Below, in pieces: positions 45,149 to 59,240 of a stretch of DNA of 64,000 nucleotides (its first letter is position 1; each line of letters starts with the position of its first letter). Source of the stretch: Chimonanthus salicifolius (taxonomy: Eukaryota > Streptophyta > Magnoliopsida > Laurales > Calycanthaceae). The notes under the pieces were generated by a model. That model had not been told where the DNA came from, made no database searches, and worked only from the letters and a program-made list of their open reading frames with translations. Made by a program: the position numbers and the translations under genes. The DNA is taken from positions 34,504,991 to 34,568,990 of the forward strand of contig CM023535.1 in assembly GCA_013350335.1 (NCBI GenBank), read 5' to 3'.

Positions 45149-45937
45149 TTACCGGCGACTCAACCAGGTAACTAGTAAGAATAAGTATCCTTTGTCTAGA
45201 ATAGACGACCTTTTTGATCTTTTGAGAGGATCTAGATATTTTTCAAAAATTGATCTGAGGTCAGGTTACCATCAGTTGCGGATTCTAGAGAAAGACATTC
45301 TTAAGACTACTTTCCGGACGCAGTATGGTTTGTACGAGTTTGTGGTGATGCCTTTCGGGTTGACCAACGCGCCAGCCATGTTTATGGACTTGATGAATCG
45401 CGTTTTCTGACGGTACCTAAGAGAGTTTGTGATAGTCTTCATAGACGATATCCTGGTCCTTTCATTGTCTGAGGAGGAGCATGAGCATCATCTACGCATT
45501 GTTCTTCAGACTCTTCGAGATCATCAGTTGTACGCTAAGCTGAGCAAGTACGAGTTTTGGCTAACTCAAGTACAGTTCCTTGGACATGTGTTGTCTCTAG
45601 AAGGGATCTCAGAAGACCCAGGAAAGGTGGAAATAGTGAAGACATGGGAAAGTCCTAAGAATGTGTTCGAGATCAGAAGTTTTCTGGGATTAGCAGGATA
45701 TTACCGAAAGTTTATCCCCACTTCTCCCATATCGCAGTGCCAATGACTCGGCTGATGAGAAAGAATGTTAAGTTTGAGTGGATCAGGCTTGTGAAATAGC
45801 GTTCCAGGAGCTGAAGGAAAAGTTCACTACGTCTCTAGTTTTGATAATACCCGAACAAGGACGAGGTTATGATGTGCATTACAATGCGTCTAAGTTTGGT
45901 TTGGGATGTGTGCTGATGCAAGAAGGGAAGGTAGTAG
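45149..45937 (+). pseudogene. Gypsy element B: RT core and RNase H start
   Basis: Continues the [46 protein letters not shown], a TGA stop for Arg/Leu at 45408-45410, then the catalytic [32 protein letters not shown] frameshift near 45730 precedes the RNase H start ([19 protein letters not shown], with Asn instead of the catalytic Asp). Cut at 45937 by a solo LTR whose removal rejoins KV with AYG. Confidence 0.88.
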
Positions 45938-47072
45938 TGTAACACCCCAATTTCTCAATGAGATGGATAATTATGAAAATGCCCCTGGATTGGTAAATTT
46001 ATTAATTATGATGTTAAATGAGAAAATAGTGGGGCCCATTGTTCAAATTAAGATCATGTGAACATATTATAAGGGTCAAATTATCATGAATGGGTAATGA
46101 ACATCAATTTGGGTCAATATGGTTAATTGGGTCAAAGGACCCAATTGGACCCAATGGGTCATAATGGACTTATTAGACCATTGGGTGAGCCAAATTTAAT
46201 GGGGTTAAGTTAAATTGATTGGAAATCAAGTGGAGCAAAAATGGGTAGGCTTGATGTACATGAGAAAACCACATACAGTTGGTTAAATCAGCCCATAAAT
46301 GGGTCATGTTGTCAAAACGGGTCAAGGAGCTAATGGGGACCCAATGGGTCGGGTTGACCTTGTTGACCACGATTGACTGTGTGGGCCCTCAAATGAGCTC
46401 AATGGTGAGTCAAATTAGGTTGAGTGGGACTGAATTGAGTTGGTTTTGAATTAAGAAATGAGTTGACTCAAGTGCATTAAATGAGTGTCATTTAATGTGG
46501 TGAGTTGGACTTGTGAGTTGGGTGAGTCAAAATGGAAATCAAAGGGGCTGTAAAATCAGTGAGTTAAAGGGGAGATGAAGAGGTGCATGAGTCTCAAGCC
46601 ACACAATACAAGTCCCACACGTTGGGGACTTGTGGTGTGAGCTTCCATGCAAAGTCTTAAATGGAATTGATTTAAATGAGATAAGATTACATGGGGTTGC
46701 CAAAGGTTGCATTGGCTGGTGCCAATGGGTGTCTTGGTTGTGCCAAGTGACCCTTTGAATTGATCAAGAATTTATGAGGAAATTGAGAGGTCATAGTGGC
46801 TGATTTACAAAAGAGGATGACCACCCCATTTGGCCGATTTTCACACAAGGAAAATCCTAAGAATCCTCATCTCTCTCCCTTTCTCCAAACTCTTTCTCTT
46901 GGCTGAACCAGCAGTGGTGTTTTCACCAATTGATCAAGCATAAACCAGCAAAGGAAGGGAGGCTGAGAAAGATAGGAAGTAAAGAGCAAAGGCAAGATGA
47001 AAAGCTTGGAAAATTTGGTAAGTATTTCCATGGGTTTTTGTTTAATAAAATGGGGTAAATGAAACATGATTG

Positions 47073-48375
47073 GGCCATGGGTTGGCCGAACCTATCAAGG
47101 GATAGACCTTGGTTGGTGTTTCATAAAAGTGATGAAAAATGTATCATTGGGTTCGGCCAATTTGGATGGCCGAACCCCATGAAAAGAATTGGTAATTTTG
47201 ATGGTTTTTGTAAGATAAACAATGGACTGATTTTAATGTTACATTTAGACCTAAGTTGCATGTTTTAAAAAGGTCTAACAATAGAATTCAGTGCCATGTT
47301 TTACGCCATGGAATGGCCGATTGTATCAGGGAATTTAACCTTGGATAAAAGTTGTGTATAGTGGTAAAAAAAAAAATATACCATTGGGTTCGGCCACCAT
47401 GATTGGCCGAACCCCATGAAATTCATATGGTTAGGGTATGGTTGTGAAGTCCACAAACCATACCGGTGGTGGAAGTATTTACATGTTTTAATTAGGTCAT
47501 GTTATGCTGAATTTATCAATGGTTTGAAATATGATGATGAAGTTGAAAAGGATGGAAATTTAGAGCATTGGGTTCGGCCACCATGGATGGCCGAACCCCA
47601 TGAAAGAATTTGATGAATGATGATGGTTTTGAGAGATAAAAACCATACATTACCATGGGGTTCTTATGTGATTTAAATGAAGATAAATTTACTGTTTTTG
47701 GTCGGCCAATATATGGCTGAACCATGTTAATGTTATGGTTAATTTGCTGATTTAAATCATGGATAGATGACGGACTAATTGAATCAAGAGAACCATTGGG
47801 TTCGGCCATGTGTATGGCCGAACCCCATGGACCATTTTATATGGACTGTTTTGGTTGAATCAAAAGGTTTCAAGTTTGAAGATTATGGAACAGTATGAGG
47901 TATTTAAAAGGGTTCTAAGTGAACATTTGGACAAGACATAGGGTTCGGCCATATGTATGGCCGAACCCCATGGACCATGGTTATGGTGTTGTGAATCTAT
48001 TGCATAGAAATGATTAGTGGTTCTAAAGTTTAAGCATGATACAATTATGAATGGATTAAGAGATCCAAATTGGATTGGTAGGGTTCGGCCAAGTTGTATG
48101 GCCGAACCCCACTAAGGTGGTTTGGTTATAGATATTGGTTTTAACAAGACTTAGCCTAGTGGCATAATTGTAAATATGAAGGAAAAGAGCAAAGGACTTG
48201 AAAAAGGGGCTCAAACCAATATGGTGTGGTTCGGCCATGTAGTATGGCCGAACCCCACCAAGTGATATTTTGTGGATTGAGGTTGTCAATAAATTAATTG
48301 GATGGTGTCAATCCAAATTAAAAGAGATCAAATTAAAGTGGGTGAGGTTCGGCCATGGGTATGGCCGAGCCCCAC
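47073..48375 (+). repeat. Palindrome array GGTTCGGCCAT, about 11 copies
   Basis: Copies near 47073, 47150, 47300, 47386, 47571, 47700, 47799, 47941, 48081, 48227 and 48345, the densest array here. Most keep both arms; 47073 and 47300 are degraded on one side. Confidence 0.85.
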
Positions 48376-48744
48376 AAGATGTTTTTGGGTCTTAGATGTG
48401 AATGGACATTTAATTGATAGTATGATTTACTTACTGTTACATCACAAGGTGACGGAAGTTGAACGACGTGCAAGTCGTGAGCAAGTGACGCTTTAAGAAA
48501 GAACAAACACCGAAGCTAATCTTCAGTAGGTTTCCTACGTACTTTTAACCACAAATATGATTTGGTTTCATTATGATTTTATGAGATATGTTGTATTTGA
48601 TTTATGTTTCAAATGAGGTTTTGAATGATGAATTATGTTTTTACAAATGACATACAATGCATTGACATCTCATGCATGGCATGGGATGATGATTGTGGAA
48701 CCCGAAGCCCACACTCCGGTGATATACTGTGATGCAATTGAGAA

Positions 48745-48900
48745 ACCTCCTTAGGCGACGCAGGTCCCGCTAGGAGTAGTACCATGATGATGATAATACA
48801 TTGGTCTCCTTAGGCGATGTAGGTCTCGCCAGGAGAAATGTATAATGATGAGAAATACATTGGTCTCCTTAGGAGATGCAGGTCCCGCCAGGAGAAATGT
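48745..48900 (+). repeat. CTCCTTAGGCG minisatellite, 3 copies
   Basis: Units CTCCTTAGGCGA(C/T)G, AGGTC(C/T)CGC(C/T)AGGAG, with ATACATTGGT spacers. A remnant CCGAAGCCCACACTCCGG lies just before, so both minisatellite types meet in this LTR. Confidence 0.85.
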
Positions 48901-49581
48901 TATTGTGATTTACCTTGACGGTGAGAGTCTTGTCAAATGATGGCTATGAATATGCATGATGGGAGGGACTCATTACATGTGCATATTTACATAGCATTGA
49001 TTTACCTGTTTTGATGACCATATATATTATGATATATGCATGTTTTTATATACTAACCATGTGGTAGCCCTAATCGAAAATCCTACTGGGCGCGTTGATC
49101 TAACACCCTAATTCTATCCACAGAGGATAATACAGGAAATGGAAAAGGGAAAGAGAAGGTCGTGGACCTGGAGGGGAGCCAAGCGTAAGCGCTTGATTGA
49201 TGATTGGGATGTTTTTATTATTGTCTTTTGAGTTACATTTCTATGGACATGTAATAAGTTGATACCTTTGCTATGGTTTGTTTATGGTATAGACAATGGA
49301 TGTTTGGATAAGTTATTTTAATAATTGAGACTTGTACTTGCTATCTATTCAATCTAATTCCACAGTTAATCTAGTTTATTCCGCATGAAATTGTTTAGTT
49401 CCATGTGTGGTTTGTTATCGTGGGTTTAGTTCATGCACACATGGGTGGCCAGTTAAGGGTCGGACTTGGGAAGTCCGAACTTAGCTCGCGTCGTGACGCC
49501 GCCCGCACTCTTCCGGTGTTATTACATTATTATTTTAAAAAAAAATAGACTCTGATTTCTCGGAGAGGGCGAGGCGTTACA

Positions 49582-51420
49582 AGTAGCTTATGGTTGCAGG
49601 CAGCTAAAGGGACATGAGCAGAACTACCCGATTCATGATTTGGAGTTGGCAGCCATTGTCTTCTTGTTGAAGTTGTGGAGACATTACTTGTATGGTGAGA
49701 AATTCAATGTGTTTTCTGATCACCACAGTCTCAAGTATATCTTCACTCAGAATGACCTGAATATGAGGTAGCGGAGATGGATGGAGTATCTGGGAGATTA
49801 CGACTTCAGTCTCTCCTATTGCTCAGGAAAAGCCAACGCAGTGGCCAACAACTTGAGCAAAAAGTCACATAGCAACGTGGCAAGGATGGCATCCTTGCAG
49901 TGGAAAATGTTAGAAGTTCTATCTGAGAATGACCTGGAGCTGATCGAATGAAACGGGTCAGCAAGAATCCACAGCTTGGTTCTGCAACCCGAGGTAATCA
50001 GATTGGTGATGGAAGGACAACAGAATGATCCAGAAACAAAAGAGTTGACGACTCAACTCTCCGGAGGAGCAATCCTGGATGATAGGAAGATCAAGGTGGA
50101 CGGAGGTCTGACGTTTAGAGACAGACTTTTCGTACCAAAGTCGTACAAGTGCCAAAGAAAGGTGATTGATCACTTTCATCATTCTCGCTTTGCAGTGCAT
50201 CCTGGTGGTATAAAGATGTATCATGACTTGCGGTGACTGTTTTGGTGGAAGGGTATGAAACGAGAGGTAGCAGATTTTGTATCAAAGTGCCTGACTTGTC
50301 AACAAGTTAAAGCAGAGCATCAACGACCTGGTGGAAAGACCCAACCGGTTGAAGTGGCCGAATGGAAATGGGAGCACATCACCATGGACTTTGTGACTGG
50401 ATTCCCGAAGTCTTCTAAAAAGAACAACACTATTTGGGTAATAGTCGACCGATTGACGAAATCAACTCATTTTCTACCGATCAAGAAGACTGATCCTTTG
50501 ACTACTTTGAGTAGATTATATTTGAAGGAAATAGTCAGACTGCACGGAGTACCCGTATCTATTGTGTCTGGTCGAGATCCTAGATTCATGTAAAGATTTT
50601 GGAAGGGTTTCCAGGAAGAACTAGGGCTAAGCTATGCTTTAGCACTGTTTTTCACCCTTAGACAGATGGTCAGTCAGTGAGACCATTCAAACCTTGGAGG
50701 ATATGCTAAGGGCTTGCGTCATGGATATGAAGGGAAGTTTGGAAGATCACTTGGCTTTAATCGAATTTGTCTACAACAACAGTTATCACTCCAGTGTACA
50801 GATGGCACCCTACGAAGCTCTGTATGGTAGACCCTGTAGGTCACCTCTTTGTTGGATAAAGTTAGGAGACAAAGCGCTTTTGGGACTGGATCTAATGCGT
50901 GCGACGTCAGAACAAGTTGAAGTGATAAGACAGCGCCTCAAGCCAACCCAAAGTAGACAAAAGAGTTATACTGACAAAAGACAAAGACCCTTGGAGTTTG
51001 TAGTCGGCGACTGTATTTTCTGACGTGTGGCACCACGTCATGGAGTACAAAGGTTTGGGCACAAGGGAAAACTATCATCTCGATATGTTGGACCCTTTGA
51101 AATCTTAAAAAAGATAGGGGAAGTGGCCTATCAGTTGGACCTTCCTCAAACTATGGAAAGAGTGCATAATGCATTTCACGTGTCTATATTGAAGAAGTAC
51201 GAGCCTGATCTGTTGCATGTGGTAAGCTTTGAAGACATAGAAGTCTCAGAGGACCTAACTTTCGAAAAAGTGACAGTAAAAATACAAGGACATCCGACTC
51301 AAGAGCTCAGAAGAAAGTTTCTCCTTCTAGTACGAGTGTTGTGGTAACATCGCGACATGCAACACGAGACGTGGGAACCGGAATCGACGATGCGGAAGCT
51401 GTACCCTAACTTGTTTTTAG
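49582..51420 (+). pseudogene. Gypsy element B: RNase H, integrase, chromodomain
   Basis: RNase [26 protein letters not shown], stop for Gln. Integrase: zinc site HHSRFAVHPGGIKMYHDLR then [29 protein letters not shown] with Gly where the family has catalytic Asp; a stop after RFM; a decayed catalytic-Glu region; then [30 protein letters not shown]. The GPY/F module is [20 protein letters not shown], and the C-terminus HETWEPESTMRKLYPNLFL is chromodomain-like. At least six stops. It is non-functional, and clearly diverged from element A. Confidence 0.9.
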
Positions 51421-51468
51421 GCCAAAAATGTACGAGTTTTATTTTAAATTTCGAGACGAAATTTCTTT

Positions 51469-51481
51469 AAGGGGAATAGGA
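51469..51481 (+). promoter_or_regulatory. Polypurine tract of element B
   Basis: AAGGGGAATAGGA ends directly at the LTR start TGTAATACCC (51482). Classical plus-strand primer position. Confidence 0.88.
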
Positions 51482-52271
51482 TGTAATACCCTGACCCAAA
51501 TTAGGAGTAATCTGTATGATAAATCGTATCTTAACCAATTAATCTCGAAGATTAGGGTTAAGGCTTTGAGAAAAGCCCAGGCTGTGCCCACTCGGAGCTC
51601 GAAGGCTCAGTGATCCAGCTCGTCCAGCTGGAAAGACAAAATGGTAATTTACCATTCTTTGATATTATTTTATTATTTATGTCATTAGGTGATTATTATT
51701 GGATGATATTGTTTTCCTAAATCAAGGATTTCTATTTCTGATTTCAGAATTATTTTATTTTCAGAAGACGGTATTTAAAACCGCCTGAAAGACCCAAAAA
51801 AAGGGGAAATAAATATTTTTAAATGATTTTAGAAATGAGAATTTTTAAGACAAGTATATTACGTTAGATCATTTTATTTCGGTTTAGTTTATTCTTTCAA
51901 ACCTTGAAAATGAGGATTTTAATTTATTTTATTTGACACAATTAAAATTAAGCAAATAGTGTTAAATTATGAATTTTGTTTAAATCTATGGTCCTTAATA
52001 AATTTTAAATCTCCAAATTTTTATGGTGTTTAGAGTTTTTAAATCCCAACATTTAGGTTAGGTTGTATTAAATTAATCAAGCATTTAAAATTATATTTTA
52101 AGCTAAATATGGATTTTAGTCAGAACTGGACCCATCTGTAAAAAACCCAAAACTAAGCAAGAAGGACTTATCTCCAAAAATGAATTTCACTGTAGCTGTT
52201 ACTGTGCCGGGCGATGGGTTGACACTGCATGCAACGCCCGTCGTGGCCTTCACCCATTGCCCAGCTTCCTC

Positions 52272-52279
52272 TATATATT
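52272..52279 (+). promoter_or_regulatory. TATA box of element B LTR
   Basis: TATATATT in CTCTATATATTGCC, followed at 30-40 bp by a CT-rich leader (GGTTTCTCCCCTCAGCTCTG). Predicted transcription start about 52305. Confidence 0.6.
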
Positions 52280-52749
52280 GCCTCTTCTCCCCAGCTGGTT
52301 TCTCCCCTCAGCTCTGAGAAAACCAGACCAAACTCCTTCTCCCTCTCTGTCTGTTTTTCAATTTTTCGGTTGACCGTAGCTTAAAGAGGAAGATTTTTCG
52401 AAGTCGGGATTTTCAATCCAGGAACTCAAGCGAAGGTAACCTCTGTGTTCCTCTTCAAATTTTAACAACTTTAGAATCAAGTAGAAGTAAATTTGACTTA
52501 GTTTTAAAACAGATTTGAAGTATAAAGAAAAACATGGATTTTCTTATATCACTTTGGTTTTGATAATAAAATTGGATGTTTTATCTAAGTATTAAGGTTT
52601 TAATTTATTCCCTAATGTAAGAGGAGTCACTGAGGAGTCCATCTAACCTGTTGGATGTGAAAGCCAAATCCAGAAAACCCACTATTCCTAGATTCGTGTT
52701 TCATGTGTTGCTGCCCGTTATTGTCTGCTGTTGCAGACAGAGGAGGAAG

Positions 52750-53075
52750 ACGACTCTCGGACGGTCCGAGGGTCGGTCTTCAGACGTTCTGAGACTGACC
52801 TTTTCAGAAATCCGTAAGCGTTAGAGGTTAACTGTTGCTCGCCTCTGCTGCCGAGACATCCTGAGCCTGTTCGGAAGGACCGAACCCCTCTCGGACGATC
52901 CAAGCTTCCCTCGGCATGATCCGAGACACACAAACCCACTGATACCCTGTTTTCTATCTTCTTGAGTTCGGAAGCACCTTCGGACAATCCTAGACTTGAC
53001 CCTCGGACGATCCGAAGATCAGAACCATGTTCTGAGGTTCTGCTGACTAGTTTAGACCGTGGCTCGGACAGTCTG
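52750..53075 (+). repeat. TCGGACGATCCGA palindrome array
   Basis: Six or seven degenerate copies: CTCGGACGGTCCGAG (52754), GTTCGGAAGGACCGAAC (52868), CTCGGACGATCCAAG (52889), TCGGCATGATCCGA (52911), CTCGGACGATCCGAAG (53001), CTCGGACAGTCTGAAG (53053). Position relative to the donor at 52436 corresponds to the palindrome arrays of the other LTR family. Confidence 0.75.
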
Positions 53076-53327
53076 AAGCCATAGTACCTGGTTCCAAGCC
53101 ATGTTTCGAGGAACCTAGTTTTTGAATGTTAAATCTTGGTTGGTTGATGATGCATGTGTTAAATCCTAGGTTTTCATGTGATGTTTATACCCATTTGATA
53201 ATTTAAAAATGTACTCACCCTTCTTCTCTTATTACTATAGTGTATTAATTATTGTATTAATTTCCAAGCCGACACTATTTGTCGGGCACTGAGTGAGTTC
53301 ACTTCAAGGCTGACGCTATATCTATCG

Positions 53328-56300
53328 TGTAACGCCCGCCCCTTTCCACCGAAAATCAGAGTCTTTTTTTTTTTAATAAGGTGACAAAGGGCGCGAACGT
53401 CACGACGCGAGTTAAGTCCGAGCTTTTGAAGCTCGGCCCTTAACTAGCCAACCCTACGTGCGCGTGGAACGAAGTCCACGAGAACGGTTCACACGTAGCC
53501 GTGAGCTCGCGGAGTATATCTTAATGTGGAATATTGTAATAAAGACTATCCTACCAGTTTTCAGATAGTAGGGAAGAAACATTCATTTAATTACTAAATA
53601 CCTCAAAAGCATAATGTCCAACATAAAATCCCAAAACATAGCAAGTAATCTAAGTTATTACATGTCCGACAAGCTATACTACTTCAAATTACATTATCCA
53701 AAATAAACATAAATAAAAGAAGCAGTCGCTTCCCCAAGCTCCTAAGCTTGGCTCCCATCTCGCCTCTCCTTTCCGCCATCTCCTGCTTCATCAGCTAGGG
53801 GAGAAGTAGGGCATTAGACAACGCGCCCCGTAGGACTCCGAATAGGGCTAGCACATGGATTAGTAATAACAGACACATATGAAATCATATAAGGAAAACT
53901 ATAAGATGAATGTCATGCCATGGGTGCATTATGTCATGTGTCACACCCATCATAATGTCATATCCCCCTTGATGGAAAAACCTCGTCAAGATATCCCCAT
54001 GCTTGCTTCTCGGTCGCCCCGACGGAGTATGGAACCCGGTTATATCCTATCAGGCTATCCCCATGAATGCTTTTCGGTCGCCCCGACGGAGCATGGACTC
54101 CGGTTTGTTTATTTTTTTCCGCCCATGCCATGCATGAGATGTAGTGCATTATGCTATGTTAAATATATATAACTCATAGCGTTAGTATAGAATTCATAGC
54201 CTTGCATCATACTATGTATATAAATCATAACCATTAAAACCCACCATAAAACATATCATATAAATAAATCATAACCATTAAAACCCACCATAAAAACATA
54301 TCATATAATTACCAAAAATAAGTCAAGAACCATCACATAACAACTAATCCACGGCTTACAAAAAGGAAGGAATCCTACCGAATACCGACTCACGTCCTTT
54401 TTCGTTTTCGTCCGATAATTCCGGTAGCCAATCGCGCACCATTTACGATGTCCCGGTACCTTATTATACAGTACCAAATCAGTCCATATTTTATCCACGA
54501 TTAAGTCCCTAACTGATCACAAACTTAGATCCATTTATGTACCATTAACCATGTCATATGATCATTAAAATTTGCCATTTAATTAATCTAAACCTTATTC
54601 ATTTAAACACATACCAAACCCCATACTTAGCCCACCATTTGATCCATAATCTTGGATCTCTTAATGACCATTAACTAAGTTATATGATTATCAAGAATTA
54701 GCCCTCAACTTAGCCTCATTAATGCATGGACATGGATCCTAAACTTAGCCAATAGCATGACCTACAAATGGGTCAGTAATTACGATTTTGCCACTACCTC
54801 TCCTATGTTTAATCATTCATTTAATCCATGCATAATTAAGTCCATAATTGATCTATAACCTAGATCCATTAGTGACCCATCAACCATATCATAGAATTAT
54901 TAAAATCAGCCACTTAATTGACTTCATCCCCATTCATTTAATCATTTACATAAACCCTAATCTTGGCCCATAAAATGGTTCTCATATGAATCATGGGTTC
55001 GGCCATACACCATGGTCGAACCATGATGTCTTTTCCTTATCTTTCATTGGATCTGTTTACATTACTTAGGCCCAAAATGAATCCTCCCACGAGGGATTTT
55101 ACATCATGCTTTTAAAACTATCATTCTTCACCATAATTGAGTCCATTAACTTAGCCCTTATTCCATTCATTCTTCATGGTTCCAAAATACTTGATTCATC
55201 ATTCATAGGTGATATTCAAGACATAAAAACATTCACCTTCATCCACCACTTTTGAGGCCATTAAAGTCATTCTCATCTCCCATGATTTTCTCATTTAAAA
55301 CCCCTTTAAAATTTACAATCATTTGACCCCTTTTTAAGCCTCTAAATCATTAAGATATTACTCCATAGTTCACATTCTTTAAAACTCATTTAAGACCATC
55401 ATCACATCATCATAGGGTTCATTATCCATTCATGCCTTTTGAGGCCATAAAAATATTTACATTCATCCATGGATTCCATCATATAAACTTTTTTCAAAAA
55501 TTAGCTACATTTAATCATTAAAATCTTAAAACCCTAATTCATTATCCATGGCTTCCATTCTTATAAAACCCAAAAAATCATACATCAATTACCATGGGGT
55601 TCGGCCATGGTACATGGCTGAACCCTATGGTCCATCAATCCACTTCAAAACCCATACTCCCATGCTTAATCCATTTTAATTACATAATGTCCTTAATCCT
55701 TTTATTTTTCTTAACCTAATTTACCCATTTAGGGTTTTGTCCATTTTCATCCTTCCATTGGATGGATTTGAGATCCAAGGCCTATGATGTTTTTGCCATC
55801 ACCAAATCCAAGAAATGGATTCCAAATCTCTTGTTTTAGAAATACTCACAATCCGGTCGGCTCCTCCGACTTTCTTTCTCCTTTTGATCTCCTTGGCCTT
55901 CTCTTCTCTTCTTCTCCTTGATCTTTGGGTTAAGATGCTTGATCAAGATGGAGTCTCCAAGGTTTGGGTTTGGCTAAGGTAGGGTTAGATTTTGAGAAAG
56001 GGAAGAGAGGAGATGAAAGGAAGAACCACCCAAGGTCTTGAGTGATGGACTTATGCTTGCAATTCCTTCTCTTTTCTTCTCTTCTTCTTCCAAGTTTTTT
56101 TCTTTTTCTTTTCTTTTCCTTCGGTGAGGGACGTTCTTGAGAGAGTAAGAAAGAGAGAAAGAAAAATGAGAGTGAAATGAAGAGAGGAGAGAAAAACCTA
56201 TCTCATTTTTTGGTTGGGTAATTAATTCCTCTACCTACCACACATAGATTAATGTGTATTAGTGGTGGTAGTTGGCTAAAACCTCTATCCTTAGCCCATA

Positions 56301-56862
56301 GTTTAAACTTGTGTTTCTTTAAGTAGTTTGTGTTTCTTAGAGTGGTTTTGATCATTTGACCATTTGACCATGATTAGACTAGCTTAATTAACTTAATTAA
56401 TTAGGTTATTAAATTAAGCTAATTAACTCCCACTTATCTCTTTTAATTTCCTTAATTCTTTCTCCATTACTCCACCCATGGTTGACTAAGTCAACCATGG
56501 TGGCCAGCCCCACCAATCCTTGGTCCAATTAATATTAATTTAGATGATTTAATTTCCAAATCAATCCATTTCTCTTATTGGATCACCTTTGGGCCCATGG
56601 CTCAATTAAATTCACCCTTACCCATTTACCTTAGGGCTTACCTCAACTTAATCCATTGGGTCCCAAATGGGTATTGGGCCCAATTGATCACCATTGACCC
56701 TTTAAGTAAACTTAAATCCAATCCATAATCCATTGGGCCCTGGTTGGGCCTTTGTCCACATTTTGACCCATTTACTATCTATTCCATCCAATTTCCAATT
56801 TCCACCATAAAAAAATAAATAATAACACATATATATTACTTTACAAATTCCGGGCCCTTACA
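53328..56862 (-). mobile_element. Minus-strand gypsy solo LTR, duplication TATCG/TGTCG
   Basis: TGTAACGCCCGCCCC to CCGGGCCCTTACA, 3535 bp; flanks TATCG (53323-53327) and TGTCG (56863-56867) differ by one base. On the minus strand: TTGACTAAGTCAA palindrome in U3, donor GTGAGTATTT at 55849 after GGAGGAGCCGACCGG, two palindromes (55600, 54990), CACTCCG repeat 54005-54105. A 53-bp tandem duplication is at 54205-54310. Fewest palindromes of the family. Confidence 0.92.
54005..54105 (-). repeat. CACTCCGTCGGGGCG minisatellite, 2 copies
   Basis: CTCGGTCGCCCCGACGGAGT and TTCGGTCGCCCCGACGGAGC with GGA(A/C)(C/T)CCGGTT, 60-65 bp apart. Confidence 0.78.
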
Positions 56863-58121
56863 TGTCGGGCACTGAGTAACCTCTAGGCCTAACTCAATAC
56901 GTCAATCTGGTCAATGCCCAAAAGACAATATGAGAAGTGGCTTGAGCCCTTGTACATCTAGACCTAACTCAATACGTCAATCTGGTCTTGTCCAGAAGAC
57001 AATATGAGAATTGGTCTGAGCACCTATTTACTATTATATTGTGGATTATTGTAACTTAAAATAGTTAGAAACCAAATAGGAGACTCAGTTCCATTTACCC
57101 TGGAGATTCTTGGGAAAAAAAAAGTATGGTTTTGAAATACTACTTGTATGTATTTCTTTGAATGCTATGTATGTTGACCAATATTTGATTGCACACTTGT
57201 TTGCATATTGACAGAGACTTCGAGACCACACAATTTCGGTGAGGGGACTTAACTATGCAGTAGGTGTAAATCAGGTTTAATGAGATGAATCTTGAGCAAT
57301 GAGTGATTTCAAGTGTTGATGAACGCACCTGTAACACTTCGGAATTCCATGATTATCAATATTTACGGAATTTACCATTTTAATTGTGAATTAGCAGATA
57401 TGAACCTTAGATGGGTAAGGTGTTGGGTCAATGGCCGAATTAGGACCCAGCGGTTATGGTATAAGGTCCAAATTAAATTGAATGGGGCTGAATTAAAATG
57501 GTAAGGTAATATATCTATCTAGATTAAATGGCATGCGCATAGAGGGAACTTAGAAGATTGCACACAGTTGTAGGGATTTGGAATGGAAGGTATTGATGGA
57601 AAGATTTTAGGAAAGGGATATTGTGCATGGCCGTGTATGAGATATGCAATCCATGATTATGCGCATGGAGAGAATTAGAGATAGATTGCTTTGCCGTGTA
57701 GGGATATGCGCAATCCATGAAGATATGCTAGAGTATCTCTAAAAAGGGTCCTTTCCCTTGATTAAAAATGACACTACGGCAATTGCTATTTCAGCAAGAT
57801 ATTGGCCGGGTGGAAGTCTTATAGAAGGGAGGTGCATAAGGAAGAAGGGGCGCAAGTCACCTTCTAAATATAGGACCAATTGGAAAGTTATAAAAGAGAG
57901 GCAAACATAACGGGCGCATGGCATTACACAATTAAGGGAGGATCTTGACGCTGGTATGCTCTGACAAGAAGGTGTTCTCGGCTGTGTGAAAGATCAAGAA
58001 GAAGGAGGAAAAGGCTAAGGAAGGAAAGGATCGGAAGAACAAATCGGAGCGAAGGAAATACCGGAGGAGTTGCAGAACCGGTAAGTATTTTGATAATTTT
58101 GTTTAAAGAAAAGAACCATAG

Positions 58122-59240
58122 GGTTCAGCCATGGTGTATGGCCGAACCCCATGGAAGAAAATTGAGGGAATGATTATGATAATTTAATGGAATGATGAAC
58201 CATAGGGTTCGGCCATGATGCATGGCAGAACCCCATGGAAGGACATTAATTATTTTAATGGAAGTTTGGAGGATGAAAACCATGGAATATTATGTATGTT
58301 TTAAAAGGGTTTAAACGGAAGGTTGTTGGTGAAGAACCTTGGACCATGGGTTCGGCCAAGGGGTATGGCCGAACCCCATAAATAATTATGGAATTATACT
58401 CATATAGTTAAATCATGGAAAGGATGGCAAAGTTGTAATTATAGGCTAAAATGAAAGATCATGGGTTCAGCCATGGTGTATGGCCGAACCCCATGAGGTC
58501 TTTTATGGATTTAAGTTGTTAACCATGTTAAACAATTGTGGTATCAGTAATTACCTAAGGAAAGAAGGGCACAAAACCAAAGGGTGAGGTTCGGCCATGT
58601 GGTATGGCCGAACCCCACCAAGGAGTATATATGGACTTAGGGTTTTAGATATTAAATTTAAGTGGACTGTTTTAATAATTTTAATGGATGAAAATAATAG
58701 ATGAAGGTTAATGATTTAAATGGTCTTAAACATTGGAAATGGTGAATAACTATGGACCATGGGTTCGGCCATGTGGCATGGCCGAACCCCATGAAGAGTT
58801 ATTGGTGGACTTAGATGTTTATGGACCTATGTTTTGAACCTAAACATAAAGTGATAGAAGAATGGCAATATGGTAATTAAATGGAAATAAGGGACCATGG
58901 GTTCGACCATGGTGTATGGCTGAACCCCATGGGAATTATTTGGTGGACTTAAGGTCTATGTATAGTAGATTAAAATGAATGAAATGTTAACTAAATATTA
59001 GACCAATGACAAAGTTGTAAATAGGTGGAAATGATAGACCATGGGTTCGGCCATGGTGTATAGCCGAACCCCATGGGGAATGATTTATGGATTTCATGGA
59101 CTTGATAAGGTTAGATGATTAATCTATAAGTGTTTGGTTTTATGAATCAAGGATGGCATGGTTGTGGAATTAATTGAATAAATCAAAGGAGGGAATAAAA
59201 CCAAAGAGGTGAGGTTCGGCCATGGTGTATGGCAGAACCC
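58122..59240 (+). repeat. Palindrome array GGTTCGGCCAT, 9 copies
   Basis: Copies near 58122, 58204, 58348, 58464, 58586, 58760, 58899, 59043 and 59213, spaced 80-175 bp. Several have the loop GGTGT, giving GGTTCGGCCATGGTGTATGG. Single arm changes (TTCAGCCAT, TTCGACCAT, ATAGCCGAAC) are not compensated. Confidence 0.88.

Larger units (their letters stand above)
45938..49581 (+). mobile_element. Plus-strand gypsy solo LTR, target duplication AGTAG
   Basis: TGTAACACCCCAATTTC to GGCGAGGCGTTACA, 3644 bp, flanked by AGTAG at 45933-45937 and 49582-49586. Closest relative in the window of element A's LTRs. Donor TTTG|GTAAGTATTT at 47018; about eleven palindromes 47073-48375; a partial CACTCCGG unit at 48710 followed by three CTCCTTAGGCG units (48745-48900); acceptor TATCCACAG ending 49123; U5 with GTCGGACTTGGGAAGTCCGA. 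Confidence 0.95.
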